A stretch of 64,000 nucleotides of DNA, taken from NCBI RefSeq assembly GCF_013409505.1, contig NZ_JACCBN010000001.1:4712001-4776000 (forward strand). The letters are read 5' to 3'. The notes under the pieces are model-generated. The model did not search any database, was not told where the DNA came from, and saw only the letters and a list, made by a program, of their open reading frames with translations. Shown here piece by piece: positions 9,394 to 19,400 of this stretch. The DNA is from Actinomycetospora corticicola. GTDB taxonomy: Bacteria > Actinomycetota > Actinomycetes > Mycobacteriales > Pseudonocardiaceae. A program made the position numbers and the translations under genes. Every line of letters begins with the position of its first letter. The first letter of the stretch is position 1.

Positions 9394-9399
9394 TACGCT
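9394..9399 (+). promoter_or_regulatory. -10 box TACGCT of the GT-C gene at 9433
   Basis: TACGCT matches TANNNT. It would start an mRNA near 9406 that carries the GGAGGAGGG Shine-Dalgarno at 9421-9429, just before the CTG proposed as start codon. Confidence 0.45.
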
Positions 9400-9432
9400 C
9401 GGGATCACCCGTGTCACCCAGGAGGAGGGTCG

Positions 9433-11211
9433 CTGACCACCACCAGGACCCCCTCCGCGCCCCCCGTCGTCACCGGCCCGCCGTCGGGGAGGCGCCCCTC
9501 CTGGCAGCCGCTCGTGGCGGAGGCCGGGATCCTCCTGACCTATCTCGCGGCCTCGGTCTGGCTGTTCCACCGCGCCCTGGGGGCGCTCGGGGGTCGCGCC
9601 ACCGGGGTGGTCGCCTCCGACTCCTCGCTGTTCACCTGGTGGCTGGGCTGGACCTGGTACGCGATCTCGCACGGCCTCGACCCGTTCGTCTCCACCTGGC
9701 AGAACGCGCCCGCGGGCGTCAACGGCATGTGGAACACGGGCGTGCCGGTGCTCGGCGTGCTCCTGGCGCCGGTGACGGCGACGGTCGGGCCGGTCGTGGC
9801 GGACAACGTCGCGATGATCCTCGGGCCGGTGGCGTCCGCGTACCTCGCGCACCGCTGCCTCGCGGTGCTCGTGCGGCCGCGGTGGATCCGGGCGCTGGCC
9901 GGGCTGGTCTACGGGTTCTCGCCGTTCCTCATCGCCCACGCCTGGGTCGGGCACGTGAACCTGGTGTGGTCGGTCTTCCCGCCGATCGTGCTCTGGGCGT
10001 CCGTGCGCGTCCTGGCCGCGCCGCGCCGGCCCTGGCTCGCCGGTGCCCTGCTCGGTGTCGCGTTCTCCCTGCAGATGGGGCTCTACACGCAGACCGTCGC
10101 GCTGGGTGCCCTCGCGCTCGTGGTGGTCGCGCTCGTCCTCGCCCTGTCCGCCCCGCGCGCCGCGCTGCGCCGGGTGCCCGCGCTGCTGCGGTCGCTCACG
10201 GCGACGGCCGGGGTGATCGCCGTGCTGTGCGCCTATCCGGTGTGGGTGCTCCTCGCGGGGCCGTCCCGTCCCCGGACGTCGATCCGGGAGGCGACCGAAA
10301 CCGGTGCGGACGCCGCCAACCTGCTGATCCCCTCGCCGCTGACCGCGATCCGCCCGGGCACCGACGCCCTCGCCGCCCAGCTCCGCGTCTACCCCGGGGA
10401 GCAGGGCTCGTACCTCGGCGTGGCGATGCTGCTGGTCGTCCTCGCGGCCGTCGTCGTGGTGGCGTCCCGCACCGTCCTGGTGACGTTCGTGGTGACGATC
10501 GTGCTCGGCGTGCTCTCCCTGGGCACCTCGCTCGCGGTGCTCGACCGCGACACCGGGGTGTGGCTGCCGTGGCGGCTGCTGGTGGATCTGCCGCTCCTCG
10601 GGCAGGCGGAGCCAGGCCGGCTCGCGCCGTTCGTGGCCCTCGGCGTCGTCACGATCTGGGCCCTGGCCCTGGCGCACCTCACTCGGCCCCGTCCCGACGG
10701 CCGGTGGGTGCGGGCCGGGCGGTTCGTCGCAGCAGGGCTGGTGCTCGCCGCCGCCGTCACCTGGGTCCCCGGCGGTGACCACCAGGGGACGACCGACGCC
10801 TCGGCGCCGGCCTTCTTCCGCGCGGGCACTCCGGGGATCCCGCCCGGCGCGATCGTCGAACTGGTCCCGCGACCATCCCAGGACTGGGTGCGCGACGGCG
10901 GCGTGCCGGTGCGCTGGCAGGCCGTCGCCGGCTTCTCCTACCGCCAGACCGGCGGCTACTTCATCGGGGGGAGCGACCGGTTCCCCGTGCTGCACGACGG
11001 CGAGATCGGGGCCTTCCAGCAGGGCGTCCTCGACGGCGGGCGAGGGGATGTCGCGGCGGCCCGCGCCGACCTGGCGGCGAAGCAGGTCGACGTCATCGTG
11101 ATCGTCCCCGACCAGGTGCCCGACCCCGACGGCGCACTGGCCTGGTCCCGCGCGGTCGCCGGCAGTCCCGGGCGGCTGGTGGAGGGCAGCTGGGTGATCC
11201 CGCTGCGCTGA
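9433..11211 (+). CDS. GT-C-like polytopic membrane glycosyltransferase (unassigned family)
   Basis: The product (about 592 residues) has roughly 11 membrane helices and an exported C-terminal domain. The first extracytoplasmic loop has acidic and aromatic residues (SDSSLFTWWLGWTWY) where GT-C enzymes bind the polyprenyl-phosphate sugar. A strong GGAGGAGGG precedes a CTG at 9433 that would give (M)TTTRTPSAPP. The first ATG/GTG in frame is GTG at 9514, which falls directly at the first helix. I prefer CTG. It lies between an Emb gene and GT-C genes and diverges from the Emb, so an arabinan or related surface-glycan role is likely. The fold class is reasonably supported; donor and acceptor are unknown. 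Confidence 0.72.
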   Translation: MTTTRTPSAPPVVTGPPSGRRPSWQPLVAEAGILLTYLAASVWLFHRALGALGGRATGVVASDSSLFTWWLGWTWYAISHGLDPFVSTWQNAPAGVNGMWNTGVPVLGVLLAPVTATVGPVVADNVAMILGPVASAYLAHRCLAVLVRPRWIRALAGLVYGFSPFLIAHAWVGHVNLVWSVFPPIVLWASVRVLAAPRRPWLAGALLGVAFSLQMGLYTQTVALGALALVVVALVLALSAPRAALRRVPALLRSLTATAGVIAVLCAYPVWVLLAGPSRPRTSIREATETGADAANLLIPSPLTAIRPGTDALAAQLRVYPGEQGSYLGVAMLLVVLAAVVVVASRTVLVTFVVTIVLGVLSLGTSLAVLDRDTGVWLPWRLLVDLPLLGQAEPGRLAPFVALGVVTIWALALAHLTRPRPDGRWVRAGRFVAAGLVLAAAVTWVPGGDHQGTTDASAPAFFRAGTPGIPPGAIVELVPRPSQDWVRDGGVPVRWQAVAGFSYRQTGGYFIGGSDRFPVLHDGEIGAFQQGVLDGGRGDVAAARADLAAKQVDVIVIVPDQVPDPDGALAWSRAVAGSPGRLVEGSWVIPLR

Positions 11212-11293
11212 CCGCACGTCCGCCCGGTGGCGACACGCCGCCCACGGTCACCCTGGGCGTGGAGGCCGACCGGCTTCCGGCAGGCTGTCGCGC

Positions 11294-12799
11294 ATGACGA
11301 TGACCGGGGGGACGGTCCTCGTGGGCGGAGTCCTGCGACGGTCCGTGGACGCGGGGACGTCGGGACGTCGAGCCCACCTGGTCGGCGCTGCCCTCGGGGG
11401 TGCCCTCGGCGCCGTCGTCTGGTGGATCATGCACGACGCGCTGGGAGACGACGCGTTGATCTCGGTCGCGTACGCCCGGACGCTGGCCGAGTCCGGGACC
11501 TGGGGCGTGTTCCCGGGGATCACCGCCAACACCCAGACCAGCCCGCTGAACGTGTGGTTGCTCGCCGGAGGCATGTGGCTCCTGCCCCGCCCGATCGTGG
11601 TCGTCGGCCTCCTGCTCGTGGTCTGCCTCGCGGTCCTGGGATGGCTCCTGGTCGACCTCGTCCGCCGGGCGGGAGCCCGGGACGGTGCGGGATGGCTCGC
11701 GGTCGCCGTCGTCGGTACGTCGCCCGTCCTGGCCTCGACCGTCGGACTCGAGGCGTATCTGGGAGCGACCGTCCTCGTCGCGGTCTGCCTTGCAGCTTCG
11801 GGCGGGAGGGTCGTGCTCACCGGACTCGGCGTCGGCCTCGCCGTCCTCACCCGCCCCGACCTCGCGGTGCCGGCCGGGGTCCTGGCCCTCGCCCTGGTCC
11901 TGGTCGCCCGTCGTCGAGTCGTCACGCTGGCCGCCGCGGCCCTGGTGGCGGCCGCCGTGGCGCTCCCGTGGCACGTCTGGTCCTGGTTCGCGCTCGGCGA
12001 CGCGGTCCCGGACACGACGTGGGTGCGCACCGGGGACAGGTCGGGCTCGACCATCCTCGGCTCGGTCCCGGGATGGATCGAGGCGTTCCCGGCAGCCGGG
12101 ATCGGGAGCGTCCTCCCGGTCGCGGTGGCGCTGGGCGCGGCCGTCCTCGCCGTCATCCACCGTGCGCGGGCCTGGGCGCGCACGGCGCTCCTGCTGGTCG
12201 CGGCCGGCTGGGCGCACCTCGGAGCCATGGAGACGATCCACGCCCAGGGCGCGGGGTGGTACTACGCGCCGGTCGTCGCGTGTTCCGCGGCCGCGGCCGC
12301 TCTGGCGATCGGTGCGCTGGCGCCACGACGGACCCCGGAACTGCTGACGGGCGCGGTCGTCGTGGCCGCCCTCGGCGCGACGCTCGTCGCCGGTCCGGTG
12401 CCGTGGCGATCGGCACCCCTCGTCGCGAACATGGCGCTCACCTCGGAGTACGCGCAGATCGGGCAGGAGTTGTCGGGCCTGACCGGGGGCCGCCCCGTGC
12501 AGGGTCCCGGCGAGCTGGGTGCCCTCGCGTTCCACTCGACGGTGCCGGTCCTCGACTTCCTGTCCGAGCCGGCGCGCACCGACGCCGTCATGGCCCGTCG
12601 GGCGGCCGAGGGCGGCCTCCGGACCACCCTCATGCGGTGGAGCACCGAGCACCGCCGGCCGTCGACGCCGATCGAGACGCGCTGGCGGTTGCGCTTCATC
12701 GACCCGCGCACATCGTCCGACCGCGTGGTGAAGGTGTGGCCGGTCGTGAGCCCCCGGGGGCACACCGGGCAGGTCGTCCTCGTCGAATCCGGTCCCTGA
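11294..12799 (+). CDS. GT-C membrane glycosyltransferase, AftB-like
   Basis: The 501-residue protein has about 10 helices and a soluble C-terminal part. The catalytic first loop reads DDALISVAYARTLAESG near residue 51, followed by PGITANTQTSPLNVWLLA. Acidic pairs plus an Asn-Thr/Ser-Ser-Pro-Leu segment of this kind occur in AftB and related GT-C enzymes that use decaprenyl-phospho-sugars outside the membrane. The 14935-16464 product is a close paralogue (DDALIHASYARN, NTATSPLWVWLLAGG). The two copies flank a GT4 and a methyltransferase gene. A terminal arabinosyl or similar transfer is inferred; AftB identity is not proven. The start is ATG at 11294 with a weak GGCAGG upstream. Confidence 0.75.
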   Translation: MTMTGGTVLVGGVLRRSVDAGTSGRRAHLVGAALGGALGAVVWWIMHDALGDDALISVAYARTLAESGTWGVFPGITANTQTSPLNVWLLAGGMWLLPRPIVVVGLLLVVCLAVLGWLLVDLVRRAGARDGAGWLAVAVVGTSPVLASTVGLEAYLGATVLVAVCLAASGGRVVLTGLGVGLAVLTRPDLAVPAGVLALALVLVARRRVVTLAAAALVAAAVALPWHVWSWFALGDAVPDTTWVRTGDRSGSTILGSVPGWIEAFPAAGIGSVLPVAVALGAAVLAVIHRARAWARTALLLVAAGWAHLGAMETIHAQGAGWYYAPVVACSAAAAALAIGALAPRRTPELLTGAVVVAALGATLVAGPVPWRSAPLVANMALTSEYAQIGQELSGLTGGRPVQGPGELGALAFHSTVPVLDFLSEPARTDAVMARRAAEGGLRTTLMRWSTEHRRPSTPIETRWRLRFIDPRTSSDRVVKVWPVVSPRGHTGQVVLVESGP

Positions 12800-12950
12800 G
12801 CCGCCTCGGCGAGTTCTCACGGCCCGTGACGGGAACCGCAACCCGCGACCGCTACCGTGGGTGGTGCATCGAGAAATCGACCGAAACCGGACGGGTCGTC
12901 GCCGACGCCGTCCGGAGGGTCGATCGTCGCCGAGCAGGGAGGGCACGGCC

Positions 12951-14081
12951 ATCGCTCGCACCGAGGAGCCTGCCGAGAACGACCTGGTCATCGTCCTGAC
13001 CTACTACTCCCCGTACGTGTCGGGCCTGACCAACGTGGCCCGGGACGTGGCCGAGGGGTTGGCGGCACGCGGGTGGCGGGTGTGCGTCATGGCGAGCAAG
13101 CACGACCCGTCGCTGCCCAACACCGAGATCCTCAACGGGGTCCGGGTGGTGCGTGCCCCGGTGCTCGCCAAGGTCGGCAAGGGCACCCTCGGCATCAATC
13201 TCACCCGCCTCGCGCTGCGGGAGATGCGGCGCTCGCGCGTGGCGAACCTGCACCTGCCCCTCATCGAGGCCGGGCTGCTCACCCGCTTCGCGCCGATCCC
13301 GGTCGTCTCCACCTACCACTGCGACGTCAGCCTGCCGCCCGGCATGGTCAACGTCGCCCAGCGCGAGGCGGTCGACCGCTCGAACCGCTCCGGGCTCCGA
13401 CGATCGGTCGCCACCGTCGTGACGAGCGAGGACTACGCGCGCCAGAGTCGGCTGTGGCCGGAGATCGCGCCGCACATGGTCGCGATCCCGCCGCCCTGCC
13501 TGCCCGTGGCCGAGGCCGAACCGACCTATCGCCGTGGCGACGGCTTCCACGTCGGCTTCCTGGGCCGGATCGTCGAGGAGAAGGGCGTCGAGCACCTCGT
13601 CGACGCGTTCCTGGCCCTCGACGACCCCGACGCCCGCCTTCTGATCGGCGGCGACCACAGTCGGATCGCGGGCGGTAGCGTCGTCGACCGCGTCCGCGCC
13701 CACATCGGTGACGACCCCCGGGTCGAGCTCCTCGGCTTCGTGCCCGACGAGCGGCTCGGCGAGTTCTACGCGTCGATCGACGTCTTCGCGCTGCCCTCGG
13801 TCAACGCCTTCGAGGCGTTCGGGATCGTCCAGGTCGTCGGCATGCTCGCCGGCGTCCCCGCGCTGGTGAGCGACCTCCCCGGGGTGCGGCTGCCCGTCGA
13901 GCGGACCGGGTTCGGCCGGATCGCGGCGCCCGCGGACGTCCCCGCCCTCCGCGACGGGCTCGAGGCCCTGCGCGACACCCCGCCGGACCCCGCGGCCGGT
14001 CGAGCCGCCGCGGCCACGAACTTCAGCGTCGACGCCGTGCTCGACGCCTACGAGGCGGTCTTCACCAAGGCCGCCGGCTGA
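12951..14081 (+). CDS. glycosyltransferase family 4
   Basis: This cytoplasmic GT-B enzyme has an N-terminal acceptor domain opening with LVIVLTYYSPYVSGLTN. Its C-terminal nucleotide-sugar domain has GFLGRIVEEKGVEHLVDAF near residue 195, followed by the E-x7-E region EAFGIVQVVGMLAGVPALVS. It probably adds a hexose or related sugar to a lipid-linked glycan. The start is a problem. A GGAGGG at 12938-12943 sits seven bases before an ATC at 12951 that gives (M)ARTEEPAENDLVIVL. The only canonical starts in frame (GTG 12861 or 12864) add a 30-residue Arg-rich segment with no Shine-Dalgarno. A TACCGT box at 12853-12858 would start the mRNA near 12865. The methyltransferase gene follows 29 bases downstream. 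Confidence 0.85.
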   Translation: MARTEEPAENDLVIVLTYYSPYVSGLTNVARDVAEGLAARGWRVCVMASKHDPSLPNTEILNGVRVVRAPVLAKVGKGTLGINLTRLALREMRRSRVANLHLPLIEAGLLTRFAPIPVVSTYHCDVSLPPGMVNVAQREAVDRSNRSGLRRSVATVVTSEDYARQSRLWPEIAPHMVAIPPPCLPVAEAEPTYRRGDGFHVGFLGRIVEEKGVEHLVDAFLALDDPDARLLIGGDHSRIAGGSVVDRVRAHIGDDPRVELLGFVPDERLGEFYASIDVFALPSVNAFEAFGIVQVVGMLAGVPALVSDLPGVRLPVERTGFGRIAAPADVPALRDGLEALRDTPPDPAAGRAAAATNFSVDAVLDAYEAVFTKAAG

Positions 14082-14110
14082 CCATCCCCGACCCTCTGGA
14101 GCCACCCCCC

Positions 14111-14836
14111 GTGACCACCGACCGCGACATCGACGACGTCTCCCGTACCTGGACGAAGCTGGGCGACGAGGACCCGATGTGGGCGGTGCTCACGGACAAG
14201 GGCAAGGACAAGAACCGCTGGGAGCCGGCGGACTTCCTGGCCACCGGTGTCGAGGAGATCGCCGCCCTGGTCGAGCGTCTCGACGCGCTGGGGCTCCGGC
14301 CGGGACGGGGGCGCGCCGTCGACTTCGGCTGCGGCGCCGGGCGGCTCAGCCACGGCCTCGCGCAGGCCGGCTTCGAGGAGGTCCTCGGCTGCGACATCTC
14401 GCCGACGATGCTTGCCAAGGCCCGCGAACTCGTGACCGATGACGCCTGTCGGTTCGTGCAGGTGATGGGCACCGACCTCGCCGCGGTCGAGACCGACTCG
14501 GTCGACCTCGTCTACTCCTGCCGCGTCCTGCAGCACATGCCGCCGGCGCTGGCGCACGGCTACATCCGCGAGTTCTGGCGGGTGGCCAGGCCGGGCGCCG
14601 TGGTGGTCTTCCAGATGCCCACCCAGCCGTCGTCGTCCCTCGCCGGCCGCGTTCTCTCGGCCCTCCCGGTGTCGGTGGCCCGTCTGCTGCGCCGGGGGAT
14701 GGAGATGCACGGGACCCCGGAGCCCCAGGTGCACCGCCTGGTCGAGTCGCTGGGCGCGCGCGTCGTCGCGGCCGACCCCGACACGAGCGCGGGCCCGCGC
14801 TGGGACAGCCGGCTCTACATCACGACGACGGCCTGA
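14111..14836 (+). CDS. class I SAM-dependent methyltransferase
   Basis: The 241-residue soluble protein shows SAM motif I VDFGCGAGRLSHGLA near residue 76, then GCDISPTMLAKAREL, the acidic motif for adenine binding DLVYSCRVLQHMPP near residue 132, and a typical post-core RVARPGAVVVFQMP. It lies directly after the GT4 gene and before the second AftB-like gene, so it probably acts on the same surface glycan or its carrier. The GTG at 14111 follows CTGGAG about 10 bases upstream. Substrate and methylated atom are unknown. Confidence 0.85.
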   Translation: MTTDRDIDDVSRTWTKLGDEDPMWAVLTDKGKDKNRWEPADFLATGVEEIAALVERLDALGLRPGRGRAVDFGCGAGRLSHGLAQAGFEEVLGCDISPTMLAKARELVTDDACRFVQVMGTDLAAVETDSVDLVYSCRVLQHMPPALAHGYIREFWRVARPGAVVVFQMPTQPSSSLAGRVLSALPVSVARLLRRGMEMHGTPEPQVHRLVESLGARVVAADPDTSAGPRWDSRLYITTTA

Positions 14837-14934
14837 CCCACCTGGCGTCGTCCGGCCCGACGGGGGACTCCGACACGCCGCTGAGGAAGTAGCCTTCGCG
14901 CCCCCGTCCGGATGCGTGGGCACCCTCCTGGTCC

Positions 14935-16464
14935 ATGACGCTGCTCGGGGGGGCTGCGCCACCGATCACGGTGCGCAGTGGACGAACGTTGGTCATCGAA
15001 CGACCTCGATCGGGCACAGGTCGGTCCTCGACGTCGAGCTCCTGGTGGTGCGCCGCAGGCGGGGCCGCCGCGGGGCTCGTGTTGTTCGCGGCGGCGCACC
15101 AGGCGATGCCGGACGACGCGCTCATCCACGCGAGCTACGCGCGCAACCTGATCGAACGCGGCGAGTGGGGGCTCGTCCCGGGCATCCCGGCCAACACCGC
15201 GACCTCTCCGTTGTGGGTCTGGCTGCTCGCCGGCGGGGCGCTGGTGACGGGATCGGTCATCACAGCCGTCGCGCTCCTCCTCGCCGGCTGCCTGGCCGCG
15301 CTGGCGGTGTGCCTCTGTCGACTCGGCGGGCCGGTGGCCGCCGTACTCGGGACGCTGCTGGTGGCGTCGGCGCCGGTCATGTCCTCGGCGGTGGGCATGG
15401 AGAGCTTCCTCGCCGTGTCGCTGCTCGCCTGGCTGGTGGAACGGACGCTCGTCGTGCACGTCGTCGACACGGCGGTCCCGGCCCTGCTCATCGGCGGGAT
15501 GGTCCTCACCCGCCCGGACCTGGCGGCCGCAGCGCTCGTCGTCGTGGGGACAGCTGCGGCGACCGCCAGGTCGACGGCCGACCGTCGCCGGCTGCTGGTG
15601 GTCCCGGTCCTCGGTGGTGCGGCGACCGTGCCGTGGTTCGCGTACTCATGGTTGCGGCTCGGGTCGGCCTGGCCTGACACCGTGCCCCTGAAGGGCACCA
15701 TGCCCGGATGGGGGGACGGCACGGTCCACCTGCTCGGGTCGGTCCCGCTCTACGCAGCGTCGTGGCCGGCTGCCACCTGGCTCTCGGTCGGCCTCCTGAT
15801 CCTCGGTGCGCTCGCCCTCCCGGTGGCCGTCGAGCGCAAGGCCTGGCCCGCGGTTGCCCTGGCGGCGGGGGGTATCGCCGATCTCGCCTTCGTCGCAGCT
15901 GCCGCCGGGCCCCCGGCGTCCTACTACGCAGCGCCCGCCGTGGCGGCGCTCGGACTCGCCGCGGTCCTCGTCGGGGTGCAGGGCCGCTGCGGTTGGGTGC
16001 CCGTGTCGGGCGTGGTTCTCGTGGCCGTCCTGTTCTCGGGTCAGTTCGGCGGATGGTCGGCGGGCTTCGCACCGCTGCGGACGAACTGGGCGTCGAACGC
16101 GCAGTACGCGGCGATCGCCGACGCGCTGCCCGACGACGGGCTCGTGCTGAATCGGGGCGAGATCGGTGCCCTGGCCTTCTTCTGCCTGGACCGCGGCTGC
16201 CGGGTGGTCGACGACCTCCTCGCCGATCCGCACGCCACCGATCGGTTCGTGACGACCTGGCGGACCGAGCACCCCTGGACCGCCACCAACTACCGGTTCC
16301 GCGAGCCACATCCCGCTCTGCCGTACCGCTACGTCATCACCTACGGGGACAGGCCGCGTCCTGGAACGAGCCCCCTCGGGACCTGGCCGGTCACCGGGGC
16401 CGACGGTCGGACCCGTCTGGCGGTGCTCACCCGGGCGCCGGAGGGCCTGCCGAGCGCCGGGTGA
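14935..16464 (+). CDS. GT-C membrane glycosyltransferase, AftB-like (paralogue of 11294-12799)
   Basis: The product has 509 residues and about 10 helices. The catalytic loop is DDALIHASYARNLIERG near residue 60, then PGIPANTATSPLWVWLLAGG; this nearly repeats the first paralogue. A C-terminal soluble segment contains a Cys pair (FFCLDRGCRV). About 45 N-terminal residues before the first helix are rich in Ser/Thr/Arg. It converges with an Emb gene; a strong hairpin lies between the two stops. Likely role: polyprenyl-phosphate-sugar-dependent transfer outside the membrane. Donor and linkage are not known. Confidence 0.74.
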   Translation: MTLLGGAAPPITVRSGRTLVIERPRSGTGRSSTSSSWWCAAGGAAAGLVLFAAAHQAMPDDALIHASYARNLIERGEWGLVPGIPANTATSPLWVWLLAGGALVTGSVITAVALLLAGCLAALAVCLCRLGGPVAAVLGTLLVASAPVMSSAVGMESFLAVSLLAWLVERTLVVHVVDTAVPALLIGGMVLTRPDLAAAALVVVGTAAATARSTADRRRLLVVPVLGGAATVPWFAYSWLRLGSAWPDTVPLKGTMPGWGDGTVHLLGSVPLYAASWPAATWLSVGLLILGALALPVAVERKAWPAVALAAGGIADLAFVAAAAGPPASYYAAPAVAALGLAAVLVGVQGRCGWVPVSGVVLVAVLFSGQFGGWSAGFAPLRTNWASNAQYAAIADALPDDGLVLNRGEIGALAFFCLDRGCRVVDDLLADPHATDRFVTTWRTEHPWTATNYRFREPHPALPYRYVITYGDRPRPGTSPLGTWPVTGADGRTRLAVLTRAPEGLPSAG

Positions 16465-16473
16465 GGCGCGCCT

Positions 16474-16496
16474 CGTCCGGCCCTCAGGGCCGGACG
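16474..16496. terminator. bidirectional hairpin between convergent GT-C and emb genes
   Basis: A perfect 10-bp stem (CGTCCGGCCC / GGGCCGGACG) encloses the three-base loop TCA. That loop is the stop codon (TGA, minus strand) of the emb gene. No T-tract follows on either side, as is common in GC-rich actinobacteria. Confidence 0.65.
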
Positions 16497-19400
16497 ACGG
16501 CGTCCGGGCCGACGGGCACGGAGAACGACGTGTTCGGCGGCGCCTGCCAGCCCGGCACCACCTCGGAGCGTCGGTCGAGGTCGTAGCGGCCGGACGGCAG
16601 CGGGTTCCGCAGGGTGTAGACCTCGATACCGACGGTGGCGGGCGCGTCGCGGAACCGGGCCGAGAGCTGGGTGACCGCGGAGTTGCGGTAGCTCGGCACG
16701 AACAGTCCGCCCCGCTGGGGGAGGAACGCGCTGTCGGCGACCCCGGACAGCGGGTCCCCGCCCCAGGTGACCACCGTGGACACCGGCTCGTTGACACCGT
16801 CCGCCTGGACCGGGGCGCGGAGACACGGGAACAGGAATGCGGTCGGCCAGCCGACCGCCGTCGCCGACCCGGGTGGGATCAGGTCGAGCAGTGGGATCCA
16901 GCGCTGGACGACCGGGGCGGTGGCCGCGATCCACCCGCCCACGTCGTCCGACTCGTCGGCGACGACCAGCCGGACCGCCGTCGCACCGGCCGGGGGCGCG
17001 AGCGTCACCGACCGCCACTCGCGGGCGTCGACGGCGTCGCCATCGCGCTTCTGACCCAGGTCGTCGACCCGGTCGACGGCGCCGCCGACCTGGTACTCGG
17101 CCGTCAACTCGTTGCCGTTCCCGGTGCGGCCGGCGACGTAGACGGACGTCGCGTCGGCCGGGGTGGACGGCGGCAACGCGAACCACGGGGTCGTGACGCT
17201 TCCGGAACCCGCACCGTCGGGCGGGGTCGCCCCGTCCGGCCCGGGGCGGTGGCTCCCCCAGACCGGGACGCCGGCCACCGGCGGTGGGCTGGACGGCGAC
17301 CAGTTGCCGCCGGTGAACGCGTCGCCGGTCGTCACCACGGCCCCCGAGAGCGCGGGCAGGGCGCGCGCGGTCCGCGGATCGAGGGCCTCGACGGCCTGCG
17401 CCGCGCCGCAGTTGCTCGCGAGGGGATCGCGGAGAGCATCGGCGCCGGGCGAGTACGTGCCGGCCGTCCGCACGGCCGCCAACCCGAAGCTGCCGAGCAG
17501 GTAGGTCAGCGAGACCAGCAGCGCGACCGTCGCGACCACGGGCACGGCGACGAGGGCCGAGCTGCTCCCCAGTCCCGTCCCGCGCCGCCGGGAGACGACG
17601 GCGAGGCCCGTCGTCACGATCGCCGCACCGAGCAGCCACCACACCGGCGACCCGAACCGGACGACGGACACCTGGGGCGGCTCGGTGGGGTGGGGCATCC
17701 CGAGCATCCACGAGTAGGCCCAGGAGTTGGCCCCGTTCATCGCGAGGGCGACGACGAACGCCAGCCCGACCAGCGCCCCGACCCCGACCGGCCACCGGAC
17801 GGGTCGGTCGGCGAGGCCCCGGGCCAACCCGGGCCCGAGGACGAGGACGCCCGCCAGGACCACGGTGCCGATCCCGGCCAGCGAGCCGAAGTGGTGGGTC
17901 CACTTGCTCGGGGTCATCCACAGCAGCAGGAACCCCAGCAGGGTGTTGAGCCCGGCGAACCGCAGCCGGGCCGGCCAGCCGCGCCGCCCCGCCGTCAGGA
18001 AGAGCAGGAACCCGACGAGCGCGAGGAGCGTGAGCAGGACCGGGAGCCGCTTGGCGTAGTTGCCCATCGGGGCGGTGTCGCTGAAGAGGTAGTTCCAGCG
18101 GACGATCTCGGTGGACCAGCTCTCCGGGTACTGCAGGCCACGGAAGATCTGCTGGGCGCGGACGAAGTCGCGCAGCGAGCCGTCCGCGAAGGCCAGGACG
18201 GCCACCACGCCACCGGCCGCCAGCAGCCCGAGCGCGGCGGGCAGGGCGACCCGCCACCCGCGCGAGCGCAGCACCCGCCAGCAGCCCGGGGCAGCCGCGA
18301 GGAGCGGCGCGAGCGCGACGAAGCCGGTGGTCCCGGCGGTGAACCCGATGCCGGCCGCGACGACGGCGAGACCCATGGGGAGGAGCCGCTCGCGTTCCAC
18401 CGCGATCATCAGCGCGACCGCGCTCGCCATGACACTCGCGGCGACGACGGCCTCGGGTCGCACCCCCATGTCGTAGGGGAGCCACCAGCCCAGGAAGGCG
18501 ACGCCGAGGACGACGGGGAGGACGCGCGACACGACCGGTCCGTCGAGGAGCGGTCGGGTGAAGGCGCGGACGAGGAACCAGGTCAGCAGGCCGAACGCCA
18601 GCGCGGGCAGGCGGAGGACGACGGGGCTCGTGCCGGCGAGGTCCTGCCACCAGGAGAGCGCGTAGTAGATCCACGTGTACGGCGTGAACGCCTGGTCGTA
18701 GAGCTGGTAGAAGTTCCCGACGAAGCCCGAGAACGGCACGTTGGCCGCCATGGCGGAGTAGTAGCCGTCGTCGTCGGTGGTCGGCGCGATGAACGTCCAC
18801 ACCACCATGACGACGGGGACGGCGAGGTCCACCACCGCGGGCCGGCGCAGCCGTGGTCCCCGGCGCCGTCCGTCGGTGCCGCTCGACGCGCCCTCGCGGT
18901 CGAGCAGCGCCAGTCCGGCGAGCGCCGCGAGGACGGCGAGGCCCAGCACCACGGTGACGACGAGCTTGAGGACGGTCGGCGAGGTCGCGAACTCGTCGTC
19001 CGGGGACAGGCGCACCTGGAGTCCCGGGGCCGTGGTCGCCGAGCTGACCAGGGCGTCGACGTCGGGCTGCGAGGTGCCGGGCAGCCGGCTGACGACCGCT
19101 CCGTCCACCCGGGCCTCGACCCCGCCGAGGTCGCCGTGGATCGCGACGTCGCACGCCGCCGCCGGCCCGTCGACGAGCGTCTCCCCGCGCGTCGTCACCA
19201 GGAGCCGGTCGCCCCGGACCGAGGCGATCAGGCCGGCGCTCTCGGCGGCGGGGAAGCCGGGCCGGAAGGTCGCGACGACCACGCCGTCGGGTGTGGCGGC
19301 CGCGGCCGCGACGTCCGCGCACCCGAAGCGGACGTCGAGCTCGAGCGGACGCTGAGCGGTGAGCCCGAGGTTCGTCGACTGGGGCACGCCGGGCTGCTGC

